A stretch of 64,000 bases of DNA, taken from the NCBI GenBank assembly GCA_963764505.1, contig CAVXSP010000001.1, positions 1,116,001 through 1,180,000 of the forward strand, in the 5' to 3' direction. The position numbers and the translations under genes were made by a program. Below are positions 9,285 through 18,583 of this stretch, one piece after another. This DNA is from CAVXSP01 sp963764505. Its GTDB lineage: Bacteria; Acidobacteriota; Vicinamibacteria; Vicinamibacterales; SCN-69-37. Position 1 is the first letter of the stretch; every line of letters starts with the position of its first letter. Under the pieces are notes generated by a model. It saw only the letters and a program-made list of their open reading frames with translations. It made no database searches and had not been told where the DNA came from.

Positions 9285-11213
9285 GTGACGAGTTCCGTGA
9301 CGGGGACGATCGTGGACCTGCTCGGGTTTCTCACGGGCGCTGCGCTGTACGTGATGCTCATCGCGATGGTGTGGCGCGAACGGGCCGTCGAAGGCGCCTC
9401 GCTACTCGCCAGGCGTGGCCGCCTGCCGCTCCTCACCGGCGTCTGCGGCCTGGTGTGGAACCTCGGCGCGCTCGCGTCGTTCTGGACCCGCGTGGCCGGG
9501 CACGTCGAGCCGGACCCGATTGTCGCGGCCGGCGCCTTCGCCGCCCTCGGCTGCCTGCCCGCCGTTGTCGTGCACTCGCTGCTCGAGGGCCGCGAGGCCG
9601 CCGGCGGCCGGGCGACGAGGCTGATGATCGCGACGGCATACGGTCTGAGCGCCGCCGCGGCGATCCTGCACGTGAGTGCGGCGCTCCACGGCGCCGGCGT
9701 TCCATCACGGCCGGCCCTCTGGCTCGAAACCGGCGGTTTCTCGACGCTCACCGCCATGCTCCTGATGATGACGCGCCACCAGCCGACGAGCCGTCGCGGC
9801 GTCTGGGTAGCGGCACTCTCGGTCTTCGCCGTGTCGGCGCTGCACTTCGGCCGCCACGTGGGCAACGAATCCTGGTGGGTCGATCTCGTGGGGCACCATG
9901 CGTCGCTGCCGCTGGCCCTCGCGATCCTGCATCAGGACTACCGCTTCGCCCTGGCCGACCTGTTCCTGAAGAACGCGATCGCGCTGCTCCTGCTGATGGG
10001 CGTGTCGCTGGCCGTGTTCTCCGGCGCGCTGGCGCCGCTGCTCCGCTCGCAGGGCCCGGACGGCATCGGCGACCCGCGACTGGCAGTGGTGTTCATGGCG
10101 CTGTGGCTCGCCACCGCCGTCATGTTCCCGATCTTGAGGCGCGCCGCGGGCCAGGCGGTCGATCGTTTCGTGCTGCGGCGTCCAGACTACGCGGCCGTTC
10201 TGGCCGATCTGGCCCGAGAAGTGGAGACCGCCGAGTCCGAGGCCGCCGTGACGCGTCGCGTGGCGGCGGCCACGCGCTCGGCCTTTGGCGTCTCGGAGAG
10301 TCGCGACCTCGGCGATCCGGTGGAGGAGGGCGACCGGCGCGTCGTCGTCACGGCACCGGACCTGAGGGCGTGGGTTCCGGACGGGCGCTGGGCGCTCCTC
10401 CTCCGCCTGCGCACCGTCGACCCGCCGCACGTCGCCCTCCTGTTCGGCCCTCCCGCGGCCGGACGGCGGCTGCTGTCGGACGACGTCCATCTGCTGGAGG
10501 CGGTGGCGTCCGTCGCGACCAGGCGGATCGACGCGCTGCGGGTTGCGCGCGAGCGCGTCGCCCGCAACATGCGCGAACAGGACATGCAGCGTCTCGCGAC
10601 CGAGGCGGAGCTCCGGGCCCTCCGCGCGCAGTTGAATCCGCACTTCCTGTTCAACGCTCTCACGACGATCGGGTATCTGATTCAGAACTCACCGCCTCGG
10701 GCGCTCGAGACGCTGCTGCGGCTCACCCGCCTGCTGCGTGGCGTGCTGCGACGTTCCGCCGCCGAGTTCTCGACGCTGGAGGACGAGATCGAGCTGGTGA
10801 CCTCCTACCTCGATATCGAACGCGCCCGCTTCGAGGAGCGCCTGCAGGTTACGATCGACGCCGCCGGGGCCTCGCCTGACACGCTGATTCCGACCCTGCT
10901 GCTCCAGCCGCTGGTCGAGAACGCCGTGAAGCACGGCGTCGCCCCGCAGCGCGCCGGGGGCCGCGTCCGCGTCGCGGCGACCGAGCGCGACGGACGGTTG
11001 CACATCGTCGTCGAGGACTCGGGTGTCGGGTTCGAGCCGGCGACGACCCGCGGCGGCACCGGCGTCGGGCTGCGCAGCGTCGCGGAGCGCCTCAGGTCGC
11101 ACTACGCCCATGCCGCGGCGCTCCGCGTCCGCAGCGCGCATGGCGAGGGCACGGTCATCGAAATCGATATTCCTGCCGAGCGCCGCGTCGGTTCCCGGAG
11201 GAGAGCGGGGTGA
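9285..11213 (+). CDS. LytS/YehU-type membrane sensor histidine kinase
   Basis: 642 residues. The first 290 or so hold a series of hydrophobic membrane segments, followed by a GAF-like cytoplasmic region, then the His_kinase domain with the LNPHFLFNAL box (phosphorylatable His near residue 453) and an HATPase domain with LLQPLVENAVKHG (N box), DSGVGF and GTGVGL (G boxes). This type autophosphorylates and passes phosphate to a LytTR regulator, here the next gene. GTG 9285 is preferred because the TACAAT hexamer sits 6 nt upstream and the protein then begins right before the first membrane helix; a longer in-frame extension to 9117 reads as shadow. Its stop overlaps the regulator's start (GTGA), showing one operon. 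The signal sensed is unknown. Confidence 0.88.
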   Translation: MTSSVTGTIVDLLGFLTGAALYVMLIAMVWRERAVEGASLLARRGRLPLLTGVCGLVWNLGALASFWTRVAGHVEPDPIVAAGAFAALGCLPAVVVHSLLEGREAAGGRATRLMIATAYGLSAAAAILHVSAALHGAGVPSRPALWLETGGFSTLTAMLLMMTRHQPTSRRGVWVAALSVFAVSALHFGRHVGNESWWVDLVGHHASLPLALAILHQDYRFALADLFLKNAIALLLLMGVSLAVFSGALAPLLRSQGPDGIGDPRLAVVFMALWLATAVMFPILRRAAGQAVDRFVLRRPDYAAVLADLAREVETAESEAAVTRRVAAATRSAFGVSESRDLGDPVEEGDRRVVVTAPDLRAWVPDGRWALLLRLRTVDPPHVALLFGPPAAGRRLLSDDVHLLEAVASVATRRIDALRVARERVARNMREQDMQRLATEAELRALRAQLNPHFLFNALTTIGYLIQNSPPRALETLLRLTRLLRGVLRRSAAEFSTLEDEIELVTSYLDIERARFEERLQVTIDAAGASPDTLIPTLLLQPLVENAVKHGVAPQRAGGRVRVAATERDGRLHIVVEDSGVGFEPATTRGGTGVGLRSVAERLRSHYAHAAALRVRSAHGEGTVIEIDIPAERRVGSRRRAG

Positions 11214-11995
11214 GCGGGCCGAAGATGCGCGTGGTCATCGCCGACGATGAGCGGCCTGCGCGTTCGTTTCTGGCGGCGATGCTGCGGTCGTTCCCGGAGA
11301 TCGAGATCGTCGCCGAAGCGGCCAACGGCGCCGAGGCCATCCAGCAGATCGAGCGCCACCATCCGGATCTGGCCCTGCTGGACCTGCAGATGCCCGAAGT
11401 CGACGGCCTCAGCGTCGTCCGGCTCGTCAAGCGCCGGCACCTGCCGCTCGTGATCTTCGTCACCGCCTACGACGATCAGGCGGTGAAGGCGTTCGAGGTC
11501 AACGCCGTCGACTACCTGACGAAGCCCGTCGGCGAGGCTCGGCTTCGCGACGCGATCCGGCGGGCGCAGGATCGGCTCGAACGTCAGGATCTTCGCGATC
11601 GCGCGACGACCGACATCCGCCAGGCGATGGCCACCTACGATCGTCTCGCCGCCGTGCCGCGCCTCGAGCGGATCCCGGTCCGGCGCAAGGACGACATCGT
11701 GCTCGTCCCCGTGGCGCAGATTGCCGCCATCGAGGCCGACGGGGAGCTGCTCCACATCACCACGGTGCGGCAGGAGCGGCACACCATCACCTACAGGCTG
11801 AAAGATCTGGAGACGCGGCTCGATCCGGCGAAGTTCATCCGCCTGAGCCGGGGCGCGATCGCCAACATCGAGTGCATCGCGCGGGTCACGCCCATGCCGG
11901 GTGGGCTCTACACGGTCAAGCTGCAGAACGGCCAGGAGCTGGACGTCAGCCGCATCCAGTCGCGACTGCTGCGCGGGCGGCTGCTGCACCTGTGA
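11210..11995 (+). CDS. LytTR-family response regulator
   Basis: 261 residues with an N-terminal receiver (Asp12/Asp13, phospho-acceptor Asp58 in LLDLQMP, Thr85, Lys105) and a C-terminal LytTR DNA-binding domain (RIPVRRKDDIVLVPVAQIAAIEA, later RLSRGAIANI). It would be phosphorylated by the overlapping kinase and act as a transcription factor. The GTG start overlaps the kinase stop and follows a GGAGGAGA ribosome site inside the kinase gene, so translation is likely coupled. LytTR regulators often bind pairs of direct repeats; none was identified near this operon. Targets cannot be named; the neighbouring TonB receptors are only possible candidates. Confidence 0.92.
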   Translation: MSGPKMRVVIADDERPARSFLAAMLRSFPEIEIVAEAANGAEAIQQIERHHPDLALLDLQMPEVDGLSVVRLVKRRHLPLVIFVTAYDDQAVKAFEVNAVDYLTKPVGEARLRDAIRRAQDRLERQDLRDRATTDIRQAMATYDRLAAVPRLERIPVRRKDDIVLVPVAQIAAIEADGELLHITTVRQERHTITYRLKDLETRLDPAKFIRLSRGAIANIECIARVTPMPGGLYTVKLQNGQELDVSRIQSRLLRGRLLHL

Positions 11996-12022
11996 GCCGC
12001 GCGCCGTGGGCGGCCGGGGGCG

Positions 12023-14886
12023 TCAGAAGCTCAGCCGCATCCCGATCTGGAACGTCCTCGGATCCCCCACCGCGGTGATCTGGTCGAACGTGGGCGAGGG
12101 GTTCGCGGGATACGCGCCCGGCCCGAAATTCGTCGTCCGTGTCAGAGGATTCACGCGGTTGGTCACGTTGAACATCTCGACCAGCGCGTCGATCCGGGCA
12201 CCGCTCCCCACGCGAAACGCGCGGCTCACCCGGAGATTCACGCCGAAGAAATCGCTGCCGGTGCCCGAATTCCTGGAGATGAACGTCACCGTCCGCACGT
12301 CGAAGTTCGACGACGTCGTCGCCCCGCCCGCCAGCGGCCGGCTCGTCGTGCCCTGCAGGTTCGTGACGCCCGAGGTGATGTTGAAGGGGAGCGCCGAGTA
12401 GGTACTGCAGCATGCCGCTCAGCTGGAACCCGTGGCTGAGGCGCTCCCATGCGGTCGCGCCAGGCGTTGTCGAGGTGCTGAGCGTGCCGTCGATCACCAG
12501 CCGGTGCCGCTGATCGTCGTCGGAGCGGCCCCAGTCCCGACGGACGTCGGTGGGGTCGATCGGCGAGTTGAAGAAGGCCTCGCCCACGTCGTTCATCGAC
12601 TTCGACAGCGTGTAGGTGACGCGCAGGCTCGCCCAGTTCGTCGGCCGCTGCACGAACGAGACGTGCAGGCCGTGGTAGGTCGACTCGCCGGCGGACGAGT
12701 ACCTGATTGTTGTTCCGATACGCCGGGTTCGGCCGGCAGCCGTTGTTGCTCCCCGCCTGGACGCAGGTCGGCACGTTCTGGTTGACCGACATCAGCAGGT
12801 TCTTCCCGGCCAGGTACTGGTAGCCGACGCTCAGCGTCCGGCCCGCGCCGATCCGCCGCTCGACCTCGAACGCACCCTGCCTCGAATAGGCGTTCTGCAG
12901 GGTCCGGTCCATCGTCGAGAAGTCGACGAGCGTGGTCGTCAGCAGACGGGCCGGCAGGACGTCGGGAAACGTCGGGGCGCCGTCCTGTGTTGGAAGCAGC
13001 CCGGAGACATTCGGCTGGTGGAGCTTGTCGAGATCCGTCGTGTTGCCGGCCGACAGGATGGCGTTCGCGACGGGGCGTAGCGGCACGCGGTCGAAGAACA
13101 GGCCGGCGCTGCCGCGGACGACGAGATCCTGCGAAGCGGACGGCGACCACGCGAAGCCGGCGCGAGGCGAGACGTTGTCCGTGTCGGTCTCGATGGTGTC
13201 GGCGAACTGGAGGTCGTATCGAAGTCCGAGGTTCAGCGTCAGTCCCGATCCGACCTTCCATTCGTCCTGGCCATAGAAGCCGACGTTCGGGTTCGTCTGC
13301 GACACACGCGGATCGCCGAAGGTCTGCGTGAACCCGCTGTAGCGTCCCGCCAGGAAGTTGGCGAGCGACGTGAACGCGTAGCTGCCGCGGGACGCGCGGG
13401 GGTACGTGATCGTGTCGTCGTTGTACAGAAAGTCCACGCCGGCCCGCAGCGCGTGGGCGCCGGCCTGGTGCGAGAGATTGTCGACGAGCTCGAACATCCA
13501 GTTCGTCCGCCGCGTCGGGCTTCCCGAGAGCGTGCCGAACGACGCCACGTTGGAGATGCTGACCGCCGGCCCGACCGGGTCGGTGGCCGGCGCCTGCAGA
13601 TCCCCGTACGCCACCTGCGCACGCGTCTCGTTCACGGTGCTCGGCGACATCGTCCAGGTGTTGCCGACCGCGAGCGACTGGTCGATGTTGTCGAGGCCGG
13701 CCGACGCGGTGGGGGCACTGAGCGCGCCGGCGCCGCGCGAGTTGTCCGAGGTGACGTCATACAGGCTGTACCGTGCCGTGAGCTGCTCCATCCCGGTGAT
13801 CTGCTGGTCGGCCTTCCCGAGGAACGTCGTGCTGTGCAACGGATTCGGGTAGGTGCCCGTGCTGACGGGAGAGCCGGGGTAGCCGACCTCCGCCAGCCTG
13901 GCGTTGATGATCGGCACGTTCTCGGGCGCGATCGTCACGAGCCCGGACTGATCGAGCCGGCGCTGCTCGAAATTCGAGAAGTAGAACGCGCGGTCGCGCA
14001 CGATCGGGCCGCCGAGGCTGCCGCCGTACTGCTGCTGGTTCATCGGCAGCTTCGTGCCCGACAGCGCGTTGGCCGCGTTGAGGTTGTCGTCGCGGATGAA
14101 GTCGTAGACCGTGCCGTGCACCGTGTTCGTGCCGCTCTTCGTGACGACGTTGACGTACCCGCCGAGCGCCCGGCCGAGCTCCGCCTGGCCGCCCGATGTG
14201 ACGACCTGGAACTGTTCCACCGCGTCGACTCCGTACGGGATGCCGCTGAGCCCCGCGGCGTCGTCGTTCGCCGAGAGCCCATCCACGAGGAAGCTGTTCG
14301 ACAGATTCCGCTGGCTTCCGATCGAGATGCCCTGGCCGGGCACCGCCGACGTCTCCGCGAAGAGCTGCGTGCTGGCGATGTTCGTCGGCGAGACGCCGGG
14401 AACGAGCAGCGCGAGATCGAGAAAGTTCCGGCCGTTCATGGGAAGCCGCTGCACCTCGGCCTCGGGGACGGTTCCGGCAATCTGCGTCCGCGCCGTCTCC
14501 AGCAGCATCGACTCGCCGGTGACGACGACGCTCGATTGGACGCCCGCGACGGCCAGCACGAACGGCAGGTCGAACGCCGAGCCCGCGCCGAGCGCCACCG
14601 TCCGCGTGGTGTCGGCGAATCCCTGCAGATGGACCGAGACCTCGTAGGGACCGACGCGGAGATATGCAAAGCGGAATCGTCCCTCCGCGTCCGTGACGGC
14701 TTCGGCGGTGACGTTCGTCTCCGTCTGGCGGGCCGTAACGGTCGCGCCCGGCACCACCGCCCCCTGCGGATCGGTCACCCGGCCGCTCACGCTGCCGAAA
14801 TTGACGGTTTCCTGCGCGTCAGCGACACCGGCGGCCGCGAGCGCGCAGCACGCGGCGACCAGAGAACACACGAGAAGCTGTCTCAC
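12023..14886 (-). CDS. TonB-dependent receptor, Oar-like, with two one-base insertions near the 3' end
   Basis: A second large receptor: signal peptide (CALAAAGVADAQ), carboxypeptidase-regulatory domain (SVSGRVTDPQGAVVPGATV), plug (VQRLPMNGRNFLDLALLVPG, typical of acidobacterial receptors) and barrel. The first frame is intact to about 12703. There an extra base (plus-strand C at 12702) breaks it; removing it continues the barrel as YSSAGESTYHGLHVSF. A second extra base near 12402-12404 must be removed to continue as YSALPFNITSGVTNLQGT and on to the terminal FQIGMRLSF at 12023. Both lie in conserved barrel sequence, so the intact protein is about 950 residues. GTG 14886 has GAGGG 7 nt upstream; GTG 14892 is the alternative. 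It lies 150 nt after a small metal-type secreted protein and back to back with an efflux operon, suggesting metal-related substrate. Confidence 0.82.
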
Positions 14887-15036
14887 GACCACACCCTCAG
14901 ATGGAATCGAAATCAGCGCGACCTGAACCTGGCACCCAGCGAGTGGCTGACGAGATCGTCCGAGAGCGCGCGGCCTCGGAGGTCGGATGGATCCACCCTG
15001 AACCAGCGAGCGGTCCGGGCTGCCGGGGCGACGGGC

Positions 15037-15354
15037 TCAGGCGCGGGGCGGCGGAAGAGCGAGTGGGGCGGGCGCTTCGATGGGACCGGGATTGCGCCAC
15101 GGAACCCATGTGACGACGGCGTTCGGCGGCGCAAAAGACGGGGTGGACTGGAGCAGCGCGGGCGGACCCAGCAGAAGCGCGGCGACGGTGGCCGCCGGGT
15201 CGGTCGTGGGACGGCACCTGCACGCGTCGGGATCCGACTTCCCGAGGGCGGAGCGGTGCATGGGGCACATCGCTCCTATCCCATGCCCGCAGGTGCAGGT
15301 CGTTCCCACCATCGTGGTCGACGATACCGGGCATAGGCTGGCCGGCGCGAACAC
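15037..15354 (-). CDS. Small Cys/His/Met-rich secreted protein upstream of TonB receptor
   Basis: About 105 residues. After a short hydrophobic N-terminus it has a dense cluster TCTCGHGIGAMCPMHR, then CRC, a hydrophobic stretch (AALLLGPPALL) and a proline-rich end PPPRA. I recognise the layout as that of small hypothetical proteins found next to copper-efflux genes and TonB receptors in Acidobacteriota, resembling DUF2946-type proteins; this is recall, not a search. The Cys, His and Met residues suggest binding of copper or another soft metal in the periplasm. The start is uncertain: GTG 15354 is used, but the open frame goes further upstream. It is codirectional with the receptor that follows and divergent from the efflux operon. 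Confidence 0.45.
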   Translation of the reverse strand: MFAPASLCPVSSTTMVGTTCTCGHGIGAMCPMHRSALGKSDPDACRCRPTTDPAATVAALLLGPPALLQSTPSFAPPNAVVTWVPWRNPGPIEAPAPLALPPPRA

Positions 15355-15568
15355 GCGCAGACAGAGCTGAAGGGTCGAGCCAGCTCCCCGCGACGTGCCC
15401 GATGTGCGACCGGATCCAGCGCATTGGGACGTGAGGTTACCACAGCCGCTGCATCGGCCCGGATGCCGCAGTGCCGTCGACGTCGACGAGTGGCATCTCC
15501 ACCCTGGTGACCGGCGGCTTCGGCCGGCTGAACGGGATGTTCGACTTGACCGGCCGGATGGCGGCCAT

Positions 15569-15574
15569 TACAGT
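15569..15574 (+). promoter_or_regulatory. Putative -10 element TACAGT of the small secreted protein
   Basis: TACAGT ends 8 nt before ATG 15583. A GGGA follows it but is too close to the start to be a good ribosome site, so the transcript is probably leaderless or nearly so. Confidence 0.3.
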
Positions 15575-15582
15575 GACCGGGA

Positions 15583-15945
15583 ATGGCCTCGGTCCTCCGG
15601 CGCGCCTGCGCCTGGGTTGCGCTCGTCACGTTTTCGGCGGCGTTTGCCCTTCCCTTCACGGCCGGGTGCCACTCGCTGTTCGACGATCCGGGCTGCGGTG
15701 GCGAAGCCCTCGTCAGCCTGCATCCGCACACCCAGATCGAGTCCGTCAGGCCGCCGCTCGTGCCGGAGCACTGCGCGCTCTGCCACTGGCTTCGGACCTT
15801 CAGCGGCGCGCGGGTCTGCGCGGTCGCGTCGATGGCCGTCGGCCGCGATGTCCGCGCGGCCGTCGTCTTCCAGACGAGCCGCCACGTTCAAGCCGACTCG
15901 ACCGGCGGCTCGTCTCGCGCTCCTCCCTCGTCGTTTCTGATCTGA
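15583..15945 (+). CDS. Small secreted DUF2946-like protein heading the efflux operon
   Basis: 120 residues with a clear signal peptide (ACAWVALVTFSAAFALPFTAG), a HPHTQIES segment, then HCALCHWLR, and an end in SRAPPSSFLI. DUF2946-type proteins have a His/Cys motif in the middle and a RAPP-like C-terminus and are often encoded next to copper-related TonB receptors or efflux systems; the match is by pattern only. It lies 150 nt upstream of, and codirectional with, the TolC-CusB-CusA genes, so it may be a periplasmic metal-binding partner. It mirrors the divergent small protein at 15037-15354. Confidence 0.55.
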   Translation: MASVLRRACAWVALVTFSAAFALPFTAGCHSLFDDPGCGGEALVSLHPHTQIESVRPPLVPEHCALCHWLRTFSGARVCAVASMAVGRDVRAAVVFQTSRHVQADSTGGSSRAPPSSFLI

Positions 15946-16096
15946 ACAGCCGTTCGCGTTTCCGTCGCTGTCACGGCGAAGGTGATGTGCGCGTCCTGCG
16001 GGCCGCGGTGTCCGCTCGCCGCGCCTGCCTGGCGCGTGCCGCGGGGATCGATCGGCGCCGCATTGAATCAGAAATGGCGCTGGATGGAGTTCGACG

Positions 16097-17428
16097 ATGC
16101 GAGACGTGTCTGATGCGGGCGGGCGGAGAGCGCGGCCGTCGCGCGCCCTGCGCTGGGGGGGAGTCGCGCTGTCGGTCGTCTGTGTCTGTCTGTGGCCCGC
16201 CCGCCCCGCGGAGGCACAGCAGGCCGGAGGGCAGCCGCTGGCGCAGCTCACCATGGACCAGGCGCTGGCGCTGGCGCTCGCGCGCAACCAATCGATCCGC
16301 GCGCGCCGGTTCGACGTCGACGCCGCGAAGGCCGACGAGCTGACGGCGTCGCTGAAGCCGAACATCTCCTTCACCTCGGTCAATGCCGATCTGCCGGCCT
16401 TTTCGCCGGGCCAGTTCACCGCGGATTTCCTGAAGAACGACGCGACCTACGTCCAGTCGTTCAGCTACCTCTTCGAACGCGGCGGGAAGCGGACGAACCG
16501 GATGCTCGCGGCCGCGGATGCGACCGACGTGGCCGCCCGGTCGGTGAGCGACGCCGAGCGGCAGCTCCGGCTGGACACGGCCCAGGCCTTCATCGACGTG
16601 CTTCTGGCCAAGTCGACGCTCGACCTGGCCCAGCAGAACCTCGCGAGCTTCTCGAACGTGGTCGATATCAGCCGCCAGCGGCTCGCGGCCGGCGATCTCT
16701 CGCAGAACGACTTCTACAAGGTCTCCCTGCAGCGGCTGCAGTTCGAGCAGGACGTCTCGGCGGCCGACGTGCAGCTCGTGCAGGCCCGCGTGCAGCTGCG
16801 GCAGCTGGTCGGATACGAGACGGTGACCGACGACTTCGACGCGGTCGGCGAACTCGCCTACCGTCCGACGACCATATCTCTCGACGAGCTGCGGGCGACG
16901 GCTCTGGCATCGCGGCCGGACCTGCTGGCGGCCCAGGCGAGTGTCAAGCTCGCGCGCGACTCGGTGACCCTCGAGCGGAGCAACGCCGCCCGCGACGTCA
17001 CGGGCGAAATCGAGTACGACCGTGACGGATCGTTCAACGGCGTCGGCGTGGGGCTGTCGATCGATCTGCCAATCCACGACCGCAATCAGGGCAACATCGC
17101 GCACGCGGAGGTGACCGCGCGGCAGGCGGACGAAAGTCTGGCCGCCGCGAGAGTGACCGTGCTGGCCGACGTCGACAACGCGTATGCGACGCTCCAGGCC
17201 TACGCGAGGATTGTCTCGCTGTTCCAGTCGGGCTACCTCGACCAGGCGCAACAGTCGCTCGACATCAGCCGCTACATCTATCAGCGGGGCGCCGGCAGCC
17301 TGCTCGATCTGCTCGACGCCGAGCGCACGTATCGATCCACGCAGGTGGCCTTCCGGCAGGCGCTCGCGGCCTACATGGCGGCCCTTCAGCAGATCAACTT
17401 CGTCGTGGGAAGGCAGGTGGTGCAATGA
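16097..17428 (+). CDS. TolC-family outer-membrane channel of an RND metal-efflux system (CusC/CzcC-like)
   Basis: 443 residues with an N-terminal membrane-targeting segment ending near PAEAQQ and two repeats of the outer-membrane efflux protein domain: long coiled-coil helices such as LDLAQQNLASFSNVVDISRQR and LDQAQQSLDISRYIYQRGAGS. It forms the outer-membrane exit duct of a tripartite pump. A GGAG precedes ATG 16097. Its last codons overlap the adaptor start (ATGA), so the three efflux genes form one operon. Confidence 0.88.
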   Translation: MRDVSDAGGRRARPSRALRWGGVALSVVCVCLWPARPAEAQQAGGQPLAQLTMDQALALALARNQSIRARRFDVDAAKADELTASLKPNISFTSVNADLPAFSPGQFTADFLKNDATYVQSFSYLFERGGKRTNRMLAAADATDVAARSVSDAERQLRLDTAQAFIDVLLAKSTLDLAQQNLASFSNVVDISRQRLAAGDLSQNDFYKVSLQRLQFEQDVSAADVQLVQARVQLRQLVGYETVTDDFDAVGELAYRPTTISLDELRATALASRPDLLAAQASVKLARDSVTLERSNAARDVTGEIEYDRDGSFNGVGVGLSIDLPIHDRNQGNIAHAEVTARQADESLAAARVTVLADVDNAYATLQAYARIVSLFQSGYLDQAQQSLDISRYIYQRGAGSLLDLLDAERTYRSTQVAFRQALAAYMAALQQINFVVGRQVVQ

Positions 17429-18558
17429 CGCGCGGGCCCTGGATTCTCGTCCTGATGCTGGCGGCCGGGTGCGGCGGCTCGCCGCCGCCGCCGGCGGCCA
17501 GCACGACCGCGCAGAGCGGGTACCTGACCGTGCCGCCGGCACAGCGCGCGAAGCTGGAGGTGGCGCCGGTCGCCACGGCGTCGTGGCCGACGCTGGTCAA
17601 GACCACGGGCGTCGTCGATTTCGACGGCGATCAGACCACGCAGGTCATCACGCAGGTCAGCGGGCCCATCTCCCGGATCGTGGTCGACACCGGCACGCGT
17701 GTGAAGGCCGGCGACCCGCTGCTGTACGTCGCGAGCGCGGACGTCGCCAACGCCGTCTCGGCCTATCGGAAGGCGAAGAACCGCGTGGACCAGGCGAAGC
17801 GGACGCTCGCACGGGAGAAGGATCTGCTCGAGCACCAGGCGATTGCCGTCCGGGAGCTCGAGGACGCGCAGGCGGCCTACAACGACGCGTACAGCGACCT
17901 GCAGGCGAGCCTCGACGCCCTCCACGTGTACGACCTCGCGCCGGAGGACGTCAACGACGCCGAGCGGCAGGACGCGTCGATCCGACCGGAACTCGCGCTC
18001 CGGGCGCCCATCGCGGGCACCGTCGTCCAGAAGCTCGTGCTGCCCGGACAGGTCATCCAGGCCGGGTCGACTCTGGCGTTCGTGATCAGCGACATGTCCA
18101 CGGTCTGGGTGCAGGGCCATCTCTACGAGAACGACCTGACCTCGGTGCACGCCGGCGATTCGGTCGACGTGCGGCTGCCCGCGCTCGGCGAGACCTTCCG
18201 CGGCACGGTGTCCTACATCGGCGCGATGCTCGATCCCGCGACGCGCACGACTCCGGTCCGCATCACGACCAGGAATCCCGGCGGCGTGCTCAAGAAGGAT
18301 CAGTTCGTCGATCTGACGATTCACGACCCGGCGGTCCGGCAGGAGCTGTCGGTGCCGTCGACGGCCGTGCTGTACGACGAACAGAACATGCCGTTCGTCT
18401 ACGTCCAGGTGCGTCCGGGAACGTTCGTGCAGCGGCTCGTCAAGATCGGCGCGCAGGTCGGCGACCGCGTGCAGGTGGTCGGCGGCCTGAAGGCCGGCGA
18501 CCCCATCGTGACGCAGGGCAGCGTCTTTCTCCAGTTTGCAAGCACGTACCAGCAATGA
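17425..18558 (+). CDS. RND periplasmic adaptor lipoprotein (CusB/HlyD family)
   Basis: 377 residues. The N-terminus WILVLMLAAGCGG carries a lipobox with Cys16, so it is probably a lipoprotein. It then shows a lipoyl-like half (GPISRIVVDTGTRVKAGDPLLYV), an alpha hairpin (AKNRVDQAKRTLAREKDLLEHQ), the second lipoyl half (LRAPIAGTVVQKLVLPGQVIQAGS) and a beta-barrel and membrane-proximal domain. It links the inner-membrane pump to the TolC channel. Overlaps the TolC gene by 4 nt and ends 25 nt before the pump gene. No His/Met-rich metal tail is visible, so the exported ion cannot be named. Confidence 0.88.
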   Translation: MTRGPWILVLMLAAGCGGSPPPPAASTTAQSGYLTVPPAQRAKLEVAPVATASWPTLVKTTGVVDFDGDQTTQVITQVSGPISRIVVDTGTRVKAGDPLLYVASADVANAVSAYRKAKNRVDQAKRTLAREKDLLEHQAIAVRELEDAQAAYNDAYSDLQASLDALHVYDLAPEDVNDAERQDASIRPELALRAPIAGTVVQKLVLPGQVIQAGSTLAFVISDMSTVWVQGHLYENDLTSVHAGDSVDVRLPALGETFRGTVSYIGAMLDPATRTTPVRITTRNPGGVLKKDQFVDLTIHDPAVRQELSVPSTAVLYDEQNMPFVYVQVRPGTFVQRLVKIGAQVGDRVQVVGGLKAGDPIVTQGSVFLQFASTYQQ

Positions 18559-18583
18559 GGGCGGCTCACCGCCCGGGGCTCCC

